Below, piece after piece: positions 6,703-13,811 of a stretch of DNA of 64,000 bases. The stretch comes from an uncultured Clostridia bacterium (lineage in GTDB: Bacteria > Bacillota > Clostridia > TANB77 > CAG-508). The position numbers and the translations under genes are program-made. The notes beneath the pieces are model-generated. The model did not search any database. It worked only from the letters and a program-made list of their open reading frames with translations, and was not told where the DNA came from. Where the stretch lies: the NCBI GenBank assembly GCA_934167095.1, contig CAKPKE010000003.1, positions 1 to 64,000 on the forward strand, written 5' to 3'. Every line of letters begins with the position of its first letter. Positions within the stretch are counted from its first letter, which is position 1.

Positions 6703-8646
6703 ATGAAAATAAAAAAAGTACTAATATGTTTAGTTATTTGCATAGCATATTTTATTATTTGTGGTAATTGTCAAACTCAGGCTGCAAGTAATGTCAACTA
6801 CTTTTATGGTGAAATAATTCAGCTTGAAAATAGTGAAAATACACAATTGCTATTAAATGAAGTAAAAATTGACGCAGAAAACTCAAACATAAAAAATGAG
6901 TTCATTATAAAAAATAATAATTCTGAAAAATTATTTACTAAAGCTCAAATTAAGCTTGAAGATCCAAATTTAGGTCTTGCAATAAATAATTTATCAATAG
7001 TTGTTAATAGTTTTAAAATAAGCAATTATGAAGTAAATAGTGACGGAATATATAGTTTTTATATTGAAATTCCAGCAGGAGAAGCTAAAAAGATTGAAAT
7101 AACATATACTACTGAAAATAGTCTAAGAAATGCAAAAATAATAAAGTATAGTTTAGAAAATTCTAAGTGGAATACAATAAAATGTTTTAAATCAACTATT
7201 AGCCTTCCAGAGGAGGATATACCACTAGTAAATGGAATATATCCACAATGCTATACTTTTGAAAACAATAGTATAGGTGTAGAGTATTATGACTTTAAAG
7301 TAAATGCATTAACTAATAATGTAATTTTAAAGAAAGATACTTACCAAGACTTATTATATGGTAGAGAGGCAAACTTAACGGAGTATGCATCAAATGCTTT
7401 AAAAATAGCAAGAGAATGGATTCGTAATGGAGTATATATTGATTATAATAAATTTACCAAAAATAGTGAATGGTCAAAGACTCCATATTATCACGAAAAT
7501 GATTTCTTGGTAGAAAAACTTGGAAAATCTAATTATGGAGAGGGCAATGAAGCTGTAAGTTCTGTTATTGATTATGCATTAACTAAACAATATTTAAAAG
7601 ACAAAACAGGGTATTTTCCAAAAGATTCTGTTTATTTAATATCGGCTGATAGTAATAGTAAGTCAAATTATTTGCTAACAAATGAGTATATAATGAAAAA
7701 TGATAGTAAAGATTTTTATTTATATGGTAAAACTGTGGCTATTGATTATGTGGAATCAGAAGGTGACAGGGAATTATATGTATACAAAAATACAAATGGT
7801 GGCGAAGAAGATGCTATTTGGGAGTATGAAAAAGTTGCAGAAAGAGATATTTTGAAAACTAGAAATAGGAAAAACTGGTATGTAAACTCTGACTTTGGGC
7901 AAAGATATGTATATGTAGGCTCTGGAATTGATGGGGAACAACTAGATGTAACAGAAGAAGAAAAAATTGAATATGTCAATATGATAAACACTGATCTATA
8001 TATCAGAATGGTAATCTATGATGGAATGGTAATGATACAACATTCATATCAAGTAAGAGGTAGCGATGGACAAATAGAAACTTTTGAACTAATGGCTCCA
8101 TCTGTAATTGGATATTACAAAAATGCCGATAGAGAAATTGCAGAAAAATATTTAGCTTTAAAGAGTGAAACTGGTGAATATTATAATATAGGTGAGAAAT
8201 ATTCAAAAACAATAAAAAAGTTTCCAAATGAATACATAGAGAACAACGAAAAAGTCCCAACAGTTGCTCATAGCGTAGGATTTAGAACTCAAAAAGATGG
8301 AAAATATGTAATTGAGTTTGGACAATTTGGATATTCTAATGGATTAGGAAATATTGAAGATGCAATAAAAACAACTCAAGCACAAAAATTAATTAAAGAA
8401 AATCAAGCAAGAAATGCTGAAATAAAAAATAATGCATTAGAAGAAATAAATAATGCGGTTATAACAGAAGATACAAAAGAGGCAATGCCAGAAGTTAAGG
8501 AAAATGTAGAAGAAATTAGTAAAGAAAATAAATTTTTTGTAGAAGAATATAAAAACTATATTGTACTAGGCTCGTTAGCTATAGTTGCTATTGTTTGTAT
8601 AGTGCTAATGATTGTATTTAGCATAAAAAATAAAAGAAAAAAATAA
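6703..8646 (+). CDS. secreted membrane-anchored protein of unknown function
   Basis: A 647-residue protein I do not recognise. It has an N-terminal signal peptide (about 1-27), a long extracellular part, and one C-terminal membrane helix (about 618-640) followed by KNKRKK. The first part looks beta-rich. The start at 6703 has the Shine-Dalgarno GGGGGA and a promoter 22 bases away. An upstream in-frame ATG at 6604 lies in the rplL terminator and is rejected. A PstS-like gene follows 47 bases downstream and may be cotranscribed. Confidence 0.7.
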   Translation: MKIKKVLICLVICIAYFIICGNCQTQAASNVNYFYGEIIQLENSENTQLLLNEVKIDAENSNIKNEFIIKNNNSEKLFTKAQIKLEDPNLGLAINNLSIVVNSFKISNYEVNSDGIYSFYIEIPAGEAKKIEITYTTENSLRNAKIIKYSLENSKWNTIKCFKSTISLPEEDIPLVNGIYPQCYTFENNSIGVEYYDFKVNALTNNVILKKDTYQDLLYGREANLTEYASNALKIAREWIRNGVYIDYNKFTKNSEWSKTPYYHENDFLVEKLGKSNYGEGNEAVSSVIDYALTKQYLKDKTGYFPKDSVYLISADSNSKSNYLLTNEYIMKNDSKDFYLYGKTVAIDYVESEGDRELYVYKNTNGGEEDAIWEYEKVAERDILKTRNRKNWYVNSDFGQRYVYVGSGIDGEQLDVTEEEKIEYVNMINTDLYIRMVIYDGMVMIQHSYQVRGSDGQIETFELMAPSVIGYYKNADREIAEKYLALKSETGEYYNIGEKYSKTIKKFPNEYIENNEKVPTVAHSVGFRTQKDGKYVIEFGQFGYSNGLGNIEDAIKTTQAQKLIKENQARNAEIKNNALEEINNAVITEDTKEAMPEVKENVEEISKENKFFVEEYKNYIVLGSLAIVAIVCIVLMIVFSIKNKRKK

Positions 8647-8693
8647 TTTTAAATTGCTGAGTGCACATGGTGCTCAAAAGAAGTGAGGTTAAA

Positions 8694-9677
8694 ATGGAAG
8701 AAAAGAAAAAGTCTAATGTAGGCATAATAATTACTGCAATAATACTAATTTTAGTAATTGTATGCGGAATTTTATATTATGTATTTGCTGTAAAAGGTGA
8801 CAAAAACGAAACAAATAATAATGAAGAAACAAATCAAAATACAGTAGTAGAAGATACAGAAAAATTATCAATGACACTAGAAGAATTCCCAAAAGTAGAT
8901 GGAGCAACAGCAATGTTACCAATGATTGGAGAAATTACAAAGTCTGTACTTGGTTATTCAGATGAAGAGGCACAAGCTTATTTAAATGAAAATACTCATG
9001 GAAAAACAGCAAAAGTTTATGCAGGATTAATTAATAAAGAAACAGATTTGATATTTGTATCTGAACCATCTGATGCTATATTAAAATCTGCAAAAGAAAA
9101 TAATGTTGAATTTGAAATGTATGGAATTGGATTAGATGGATTTGTATTTTTAGTAAATAAAGAAAATTCAGTAAATTCATTAACAATTGAGCAAATTCAA
9201 AAAATCTACACAGGAGAAATAACAAACTGGAGTGAAGTTGGTGGAAATAATAGTGAAATAATTGCATATCAAAGAGAAGCAAACTCTGGAAGCCAAAACC
9301 TAATGGAAAAAATGGTTATGAAGGGAATAAAAATGCAAGAACCAAAGAATACAAACTTGAGAATCGAGTCAATGTTTGGATTAATTGATGGAATTTCATC
9401 TTATGCTAATAGTAAGGATGCTTTAGGATATTCAATATATTTATATGCAAAGGAACAATATGTACAAGATAATGTTAAATTCCTAGCAATAAATGGAGTA
9501 GAGGCAACAGATGAAAATATAGCAAATAGAAGCTATCCACTTACAAAAGTTGTTTATGCAATATGCAGAAAAGACGAACCAGAAAATAGTAATGCAAGAA
9601 AATTAATAAATTGGTTAAAAACAAAAGATGGACAAAAAGCAGTTCAAGCTGGCGGATATGTTCCATTACAAGACTAA
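8694..9677 (+). CDS. PstS-like substrate-binding protein, membrane-anchored
   Basis: A 327-residue protein. A membrane helix near residues 9-31 is followed by an acidic, Asn-rich linker and a periplasmic-binding-protein fold. The motifs VDGATAMLPMI, FVFLVNKENSVNSLTIEQIQ and QREANSGSQNLME resemble the phosphate-binding PstS family. No Pst transporter genes are near, so it may sense or bind an anion without transport. The start at 8694 has GTGAGG as Shine-Dalgarno. An upstream in-frame ATG lacks one. Confidence 0.75.
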   Translation: MEEKKKSNVGIIITAIILILVIVCGILYYVFAVKGDKNETNNNEETNQNTVVEDTEKLSMTLEEFPKVDGATAMLPMIGEITKSVLGYSDEEAQAYLNENTHGKTAKVYAGLINKETDLIFVSEPSDAILKSAKENNVEFEMYGIGLDGFVFLVNKENSVNSLTIEQIQKIYTGEITNWSEVGGNNSEIIAYQREANSGSQNLMEKMVMKGIKMQEPKNTNLRIESMFGLIDGISSYANSKDALGYSIYLYAKEQYVQDNVKFLAINGVEATDENIANRSYPLTKVVYAICRKDEPENSNARKLINWLKTKDGQKAVQAGGYVPLQD

Positions 9678-9684
9678 AATAAAA

Positions 9685-9719
9685 AATAATCTAGAGCCAA
9701 AAGCTTTAGATTATTTTTT
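9685..9719. terminator. bidirectional terminator between the PstS-like gene and plsX
   Basis: A 13-bp stem pairs 9685-9697 with 9703-9715, with one G-T pair and a CAAAA loop. T-runs are present in both directions. Confidence 0.85.
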
Positions 9720-9720
9720 A

Positions 9721-10749
9721 CTATTTATTATCAGACATTTTCTCAAATTCTGATGTTAATTTCTCAACTGTTTTATTTTCAACAAATTGTTCGGCCTGTC
9801 TTATAGTAAATCTGAATAATTTTTCATCACTACTACCATGAGCTTTTACAACTGGTTTTTTTACTCCTAAGAAAAGTGCACCACCATATTCTTTATAATC
9901 CATCATTTTCTTAAATCTTTTTAATGCTGGAAGTGTTGGAATAGAAGCAATAGTTGATAAAACATTTTTCTTTAAACTTTCTGATAAAGAAACCTTTATC
10001 ATTTTTCCCATACCTTCAACTGTTTTTAAGAATATATTTCCTGTAAATCCATCTGCAATAATTGCATCAACTTTGCCAGAAAATGCATCACGACCTTCAA
10101 CATTTCCGATGAAATTAATTCCAAGTTCTGGTGATTTTTCTTTTAAAAGGTTGTAACTTTCTCTAACTAATTCATTTCCTTTTGTTTCTTCTGTACCAAT
10201 GTTTAAAAGGCCTATTGCTGGATTTTCAATCTTTAGGGCATCTTTTATGTATATGCTAGACATTTGTGCAAATTGAAGCAAATTGATAGGTTTGCAGTTA
10301 GTGTTAGAACCGCAGTCCATAAGTACTAATCTTTTATGGTATGAGGGAAGAATTCCCGCTAAAGCAGGTCTATCAACACCTTTAATTCTACCGACTAATA
10401 AAGTTGCACCAGTAAGAAGAGCACCTGAATTTCCAGCAGAAATAAATACATCGCCTTTACCTTCTTTTAATAAGTTGAAGCCAACAACCATAGAAGAATC
10501 CTTTTTGTGTTTTATTGCAAGAGTAGGAGTGTCTTCCATTTCGATTGTTTCTGTTGCATTATATATTTTTAATCTAGGAGAAATTTCTTCTGGAGATTTA
10601 CCAAATAATTCTTGAAATCTAGAACGCAAAATTTCTTCTTTACCAATTAATAATATTTCAGCTTTAACTTCATTAACAGCTGCAACAGCACCTTTTATAT
10701 TAGCATCAGGAGCATTATCTCCACCCATAGCATCAAGTAAAATAATCAT
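9721..10749 (-). CDS. plsX: phosphate acyltransferase PlsX
   Basis: A 342-residue PlsX, which converts acyl-ACP to acyl-phosphate for phospholipid synthesis. The N-terminal MIILLDAMGGDNAPDANIKG and central FISAGNSGALLTGAT and LMDCGSNTNCKP are typical. It is alone here; in many Bacillota it adjoins fabD/fabG/acpP. The ATG has no Shine-Dalgarno directly upstream. Instead GAAAGGA lies about 36 bases away, with a perfect 8-bp hairpin between, which could bring the site close to the start. Confidence 0.95.
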   Translation of the reverse strand: MIILLDAMGGDNAPDANIKGAVAAVNEVKAEILLIGKEEILRSRFQELFGKSPEEISPRLKIYNATETIEMEDTPTLAIKHKKDSSMVVGFNLLKEGKGDVFISAGNSGALLTGATLLVGRIKGVDRPALAGILPSYHKRLVLMDCGSNTNCKPINLLQFAQMSSIYIKDALKIENPAIGLLNIGTEETKGNELVRESYNLLKEKSPELGINFIGNVEGRDAFSGKVDAIIADGFTGNIFLKTVEGMGKMIKVSLSESLKKNVLSTIASIPTLPALKRFKKMMDYKEYGGALFLGVKKPVVKAHGSSDEKLFRFTIRQAEQFVENKTVEKLTSEFEKMSDNK

Positions 10750-10759
10750 AATAAAATCT

Positions 10760-10790
10760 ATATGTTGTAGCTAAGGCAACATATCCTTTC
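10760..10790 (-). promoter_or_regulatory. Shine-Dalgarno plus hairpin upstream of plsX start
   Basis: On the mRNA, GAAAGGA (10784-10790) is followed at once by the stem ATATGTTG/CAACATAT (10760-10767 and 10777-10784), a 10-base spacer and the ATG. With the hairpin folded, the effective spacing becomes about 10 bases. Confidence 0.6.
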
Positions 10791-10810
10791 ATAAATAAAA
10801 TATATGCTAT

Positions 10811-10839
10811 ATTTTATAACTTAAATACATCAAAGTCAA
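10811..10839 (-). promoter_or_regulatory. sigma-A promoter of plsX
   Basis: On the minus strand, TTGACT and TAAAAT are separated by 17 bases. Confidence 0.75.
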
Positions 10840-10877
10840 TTATCTACAGAAAAAAATAAAAATAAATTAAAAAACTC

Positions 10878-10906
10878 TTGAAATTTTAGGGAATATACAG
10901 TATAAT
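10878..10906 (+). promoter_or_regulatory. sigma-A promoter of tRNA-Cys
   Basis: TTGAAA and TATAAT are separated by 17 bases. An inverted repeat AATATTAC/GTAATATT (10907-10914 and 10926-10933) lies at the predicted transcript start. Confidence 0.7.
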
Positions 10907-10972
10907 AATATTACTGTTTTTAATGGTAATATTTAAGAATGTTACACATATAATAAAGTATAAATAATTCAT

Positions 10973-11046
10973 GGCGCCATAGCCAAGTGGTAAGGCAGAA
11001 GTCTGCAAAACTTTTATCCTCAGTCCGATTCTGAGTGGCGCCTCCA
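10973..11046 (+). tRNA. tRNA-Cys (GCA)
   Basis: The acceptor stem pairs GGCGCCA with TGGCGCC, the anticodon loop reads CTGCAAA (anticodon GCA), and the T-arm has the TTC-type loop GTCCGATTC. CCA is encoded at the 3' end (11044-11046). Confidence 0.93.
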
Positions 11047-11051
11047 AAAAG

Positions 11052-11096
11052 AAAGCACGAGCATTAAAAGTATATGTTCGTGTCTTTATTTTACTT
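11052..11096 (+). terminator. probable terminator after tRNA-Cys
   Basis: AAAGCACGAGCAT pairs, with a bulge, with ATGTTCGTGTCTTT, followed by ATTTTACTT. The T-run is interrupted. Confidence 0.55.
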
Positions 11097-11121
11097 ATTT
11101 GTATAAAATTGAAATGTTCGC

Positions 11122-11150
11122 TTGAAAAAACAAAATAAATGTAGTATGCT
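11122..11150 (+). promoter_or_regulatory. sigma-A promoter of the small hydrophobic ORF (candidate toxin)
   Basis: TTGAAA and TATGCT are separated by 17 bases. Transcription would start near 11157, giving a leader of about 76 bases with a hairpin just before the ribosome binding site. Confidence 0.7.
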
Positions 11151-11232
11151 ATTATGCATAGGAAATGAGATAAGTAGATTTGTGTTGCCACTTTACTAGA
11201 TAGTTTAACTATCGGAAAGTGAGGTGGTGTTT

Positions 11233-11346
11233 ATGAGTTTTTTATTATTTTTAATAATAGCCTTAATGGTATCAATAACTATAAACGTAACCTTATTAGC
11301 AATAATACATAAACAATATGTTGAATCTGTTATAAATAAGGAATAA
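11233..11346 (+). CDS. 37-residue hydrophobic peptide, candidate type I toxin
   Basis: A very short ORF with one membrane helix (about residues 3-25) and a charged end (HKQYVESVINKE). It has a real promoter (11122-11150), a good Shine-Dalgarno (GAGGTGGTG, 4 bases from the ATG) and a strong terminator (11349-11405). The leader folds into CACTTT..GATAGT/ACTATC..AAAGTG (11189-11221), next to the Shine-Dalgarno. A convergent consensus promoter (11448-11476) would make an RNA antisense to its 3' end. This layout is that of type I toxin-antitoxin pairs such as txpA/ratA. Toxicity is inferred only. It could also be a small regulatory membrane protein. Confidence 0.65.
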   Translation: MSFLLFLIIALMVSITINVTLLAIIHKQYVESVINKE

Positions 11347-11441
11347 AAATAACAACACATTCTGCTTTTTGACCGAAGTGAATGAATGTGTTGTTATGCT
11401 TTTTAAGTGGTAACCACATCATCTATGGTTTCTCATTTTCT
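11343..11441 (-). ncRNA. candidate antisense RNA (type I antitoxin)
   Basis: A minus-strand promoter with TTGACT, a 17-base spacer and TATAAT would start an RNA near 11441. It would end at the shared hairpin 11349-11397, whose minus-strand side is followed by ATTTTTATT. The predicted RNA is about 100 bases. It is fully complementary to the terminator and 3' untranslated region of the 37-residue ORF's mRNA. No ORF of note lies within it. The RNA is predicted, not shown. Confidence 0.6.
11349..11405. terminator. shared bidirectional terminator of toxin and antisense RNA
   Basis: A perfect 14-bp stem pairs 11349-11362 (ATAACAACACATTC) with 11384-11397 around a 21-base loop. Five Ts follow on the plus side, and ATTTTTATT follows on the minus side. 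Confidence 0.9.
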
Positions 11442-11447
11442 ATCTAT

Positions 11448-11476
11448 ATTATACACAGATTCTTTTTGAAAGTCAA
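11448..11476 (-). promoter_or_regulatory. consensus sigma-A promoter facing the small toxin-like ORF
   Basis: On the minus strand, TTGACT and TATAAT are separated by exactly 17 bases. No minus-strand gene is present downstream other than the antisense of the small ORF, which is what makes it notable. Confidence 0.8.
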
Positions 11477-11500
11477 ATATCTTTACATAAGGAGAAGAAA

Positions 11501-12658
11501 ATGCTAAAAAAATTATTTATAAAAGACTATAAAAATGTGGATAATCCACAAGTTCGAAATCAATATGGAACTGTTGCTGGAATTTTTGGAATAGTAACAA
11601 ATTTAATTTTATTTCTTATAAAATTAGTGATAGGAATAATTGCAAACAGTGTGACTATTATGGCAGATGCATTTAACAATTTATCAGATTTTGGTTCATG
11701 CATTGTAACAATAATTGGTTTTAAACTTGCAAGCAAACCAGCAGATAAGGAGCACCCATATGGTCATGCAAGATATGAATATGTAACAGGAATAATAGTT
11801 TCTCTTTTGATGCTAGTAATGGGAGTAATTTTTGCAAAAACTTCAATAGAAAAAATATTTGCACCAGAAGAAATTAAATTGGGAATAGAAACATATACAG
11901 TATTAATTGTTGCAATTCTTGGCAAAGTACTACAAATGGTAGTGTATTTAGATTTTGCAAAATCAATAAAATCATCTACAATAAAAGCAACTGCAATGGA
12001 TGCAAGAAACGATATTTTAACTACTTTGACAGTATTAATTACAATGATTGTAATGGGAATATTCAAAATAAATATAGATGCTTATATTGGACTTCTAGTG
12101 TCTGTATTTATAATTCTAAGTGCAATAAATTCATTAAAGGATACAATAAATCCACTTTTAGGAAATGTCCCATCAAAGGAAAAAGTTGAAAAAATAAAAG
12201 AAAAAATATTAAGTCATAAAGAAATAATTGGAATTCATGATTTAAGAATTCATAGCTATGGTGAACAAAATGATTTTGTAACTGTTCATGCAGAAGTACC
12301 AGATACAATGAATATCGTTGAAGCACACGAAATTGCAGATATAGTTGAAAGAGAATTTAAAGAAGAATTAAATATTGATTTAACTATACATATTGATCCT
12401 TTAAATGTGAATGATGAGGAAACTAAAAAAATAAAAGAGAAAGTAGAAAATGCATTAAAGAACTTTGATAAGGAAATTACTATTCATGATTTTAGAGTAG
12501 TAACAGCCAAAGGACATAGCAATGTCATTTTTGATATAGTAATACCCTATGGAAAAAACTATAATAAATATGAATTGATAGGTGTTTTGGAAGAGGGCTT
12601 TAAAGATGAGGACAAAAAATATTATTTTATTTTTAATATAGATAGACCATTTTGTTAA
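11501..12658 (+). CDS. cation diffusion facilitator family transporter
   Basis: A 385-residue inner membrane antiporter of the CDF family, exporting divalent metals (Zn, Mn, Fe, Co or Cd) in exchange for protons. Six membrane helices occupy about residues 25-215. The metal-site motif ADAFNNLSDFGS (about 55-66) and HPYGHARYEY follow the family pattern. The DAFNNLSD form (Asn rather than His) occurs in Mn/Fe-type members, but the metal is uncertain. The cytoplasmic C-terminal domain appears twice (DLRIHSYGEQNDFVTVHAEV and FRVVTAKGHSNVIFDIVI). The Shine-Dalgarno is AAGGAGAAG. Confidence 0.9.
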   Translation: MLKKLFIKDYKNVDNPQVRNQYGTVAGIFGIVTNLILFLIKLVIGIIANSVTIMADAFNNLSDFGSCIVTIIGFKLASKPADKEHPYGHARYEYVTGIIVSLLMLVMGVIFAKTSIEKIFAPEEIKLGIETYTVLIVAILGKVLQMVVYLDFAKSIKSSTIKATAMDARNDILTTLTVLITMIVMGIFKINIDAYIGLLVSVFIILSAINSLKDTINPLLGNVPSKEKVEKIKEKILSHKEIIGIHDLRIHSYGEQNDFVTVHAEVPDTMNIVEAHEIADIVEREFKEELNIDLTIHIDPLNVNDEETKKIKEKVENALKNFDKEITIHDFRVVTAKGHSNVIFDIVIPYGKNYNKYELIGVLEEGFKDEDKKYYFIFNIDRPFC

Positions 12659-12672
12659 AATAAAATTATTTT

Positions 12673-12718
12673 AAGACTGCTGACAAAGTATAAATACTTT
12701 GTCAAACAGTCTTTTTTT
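12673..12718 (+). terminator. terminator after the CDF transporter
   Basis: A long stem with CAAAGTA/TACTTTG at the top and AAGACTG/CAGTCTT at the base is followed by seven Ts. Confidence 0.85.
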
Positions 12719-13256
12719 ATCTCATTTTTGTAATTTCACTTTTAGAAATATTTCTAGAATTTATATGTAAATTATCTATTGAAATTGCAATGTTTTGAGT
12801 ATTAATGTATTGTGAAATATCTGAATTTAAGGTTTCAACAATTTCGTTTTCAAAACCACAGACGCGCTTTCCATGACCTTTTTGATAAGTAATATTATAT
12901 ATTTGTTTTGTTGCTACGTCAATTTTTATATCTATTCTGCAGGCTTTTGGACTATTTTGAAAAATTTTATAAAATTGTAATATTATTAATCCTGAATTTT
13001 CATCTTCTAAGAAATAGTCCATTTGGGTTAACTTTATGTCTTTTTCATAATTTTGAGCAATTTTTGTAGTTTCATCTTTTAATTCAGTAAGGCTAAAAAG
13101 ATTAGCGTTTAATGTGTATTTTTCACTAAAGGTTTTTTCTGTATATGGTGCAAAGTCATCATTTTCTTCAATCATATTCCATATTTTAAATCCTATAAAT
13201 ATATTGAACATTATAAGAAAAATTAAAATGACTGTAAAAATAACATTTTTCTTCAT
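12717..13256 (-). CDS. single-pass membrane protein of unknown function
   Basis: A 179-residue protein I do not recognise. An N-terminal membrane helix (about 5-26) is followed by an extracytoplasmic domain. It contains Cys residues near KACRIDIKID and KRVCGFENEI, which could form a disulfide. The ATG has an AGGAGG Shine-Dalgarno about 7 bases upstream. It is alone between the CDF terminator and the tRNA-Gly gene. Confidence 0.6.
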   Translation of the reverse strand: MKKNVIFTVILIFLIMFNIFIGFKIWNMIEENDDFAPYTEKTFSEKYTLNANLFSLTELKDETTKIAQNYEKDIKLTQMDYFLEDENSGLIILQFYKIFQNSPKACRIDIKIDVATKQIYNITYQKGHGKRVCGFENEIVETLNSDISQYINTQNIAISIDNLHINSRNISKSEITKMR

Positions 13257-13351
13257 AATAACTTTAACCTCCTAATATCTTATATATTATCAACAAATGG
13301 TAAAAAAAGCAATTACACAATGAAAGAAAATAAGCTGGATATTAATCTTCA

Positions 13352-13389
13352 AACATAAAAATAAACCCTCAGTAAAATTACTGAGGGTT
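13352..13389 (-). terminator. terminator after tRNA-Gly
   Basis: A perfect 12-bp stem, AACCCTCAGTAA with TTACTGAGGGTT, spans 13364-13389. On the minus strand it is followed by TTTATTTTTATG. Confidence 0.9.
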
Positions 13390-13395
13390 AAATAT

Positions 13396-13471
13396 TGGAG
13401 CGGGAAGCGGGGCTCAAACCCGTGACCTCTGCCTTGGCAAGGCAGCGCTCTATCAACTGAGCTACTCCCGC
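13396..13471 (-). tRNA. tRNA-Gly (GCC)
   Basis: On the minus strand the acceptor stem pairs GCGGGAG with TTCCCGC, the anticodon stem-loop reads CCTTGCCAAGG (anticodon GCC), and the T-arm reads GGGTTTGAGCCCC. CCA is encoded at 13396-13398. Confidence 0.95.
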
Positions 13472-13488
13472 ATTTCAAATGCATTAGT

Positions 13489-13517
13489 ATAATACCAAAA
13501 TATTAGCTACTTGTCAA
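13489..13517 (-). promoter_or_regulatory. sigma-A promoter of tRNA-Gly
   Basis: On the minus strand, TTGACA and TATTAT are separated by 17 bases, ending 17 bases before the tRNA. Its -35 lies 7 bases from the -35 of the divergent rnj promoter. Confidence 0.8.
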
Positions 13518-13524
13518 GTCTTAA

Positions 13525-13553
13525 TTGACTTTTTTTCAAAAATATAGTATAAT
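13525..13553 (+). promoter_or_regulatory. sigma-A promoter of rnj
   Basis: TTGACT and TATAAT are separated by 17 bases. Transcription would begin near 13560, giving an unusually long leader of about 250 bases before the rnj start. Confidence 0.8.
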
Positions 13554-13559
13554 ATAAAA

Positions 13560-13811
13560 CAGTTGTTGCCATAATTAATGGTAAAGAAGAGATTTTTAAT
13601 TTATTTTAAGGTTACTATATCAAAGAGCGGAAATTAATTATATAGTAAAATAGAATAATACATAAGATAAAATAGAAAAAAATAAAAGCAATTAATATGA
13701 AAAATATATATCTATAGTTAGATATATAAATTTTTCGTGGATTAAAAATTTTTTGTGCAATGGCAAAATAAAACAACAATACATAAAAAGAAGGAGAGAT
13801 TAAAGAAAAAT
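13560..13811 (+). promoter_or_regulatory. long structured 5' leader of rnj
   Basis: The leader holds TTACTATAT/ATATAGTAA (13612-13620 and 13640-13648). It also holds a perfect 10-bp hairpin TATATATCTA/TAGATATATA (13705-13728) followed by five Ts (13731-13735), which resembles a weak attenuator. No ORF with a ribosome binding site is evident. It could allow feedback by RNase J on its own mRNA; this is inference. Confidence 0.5.
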
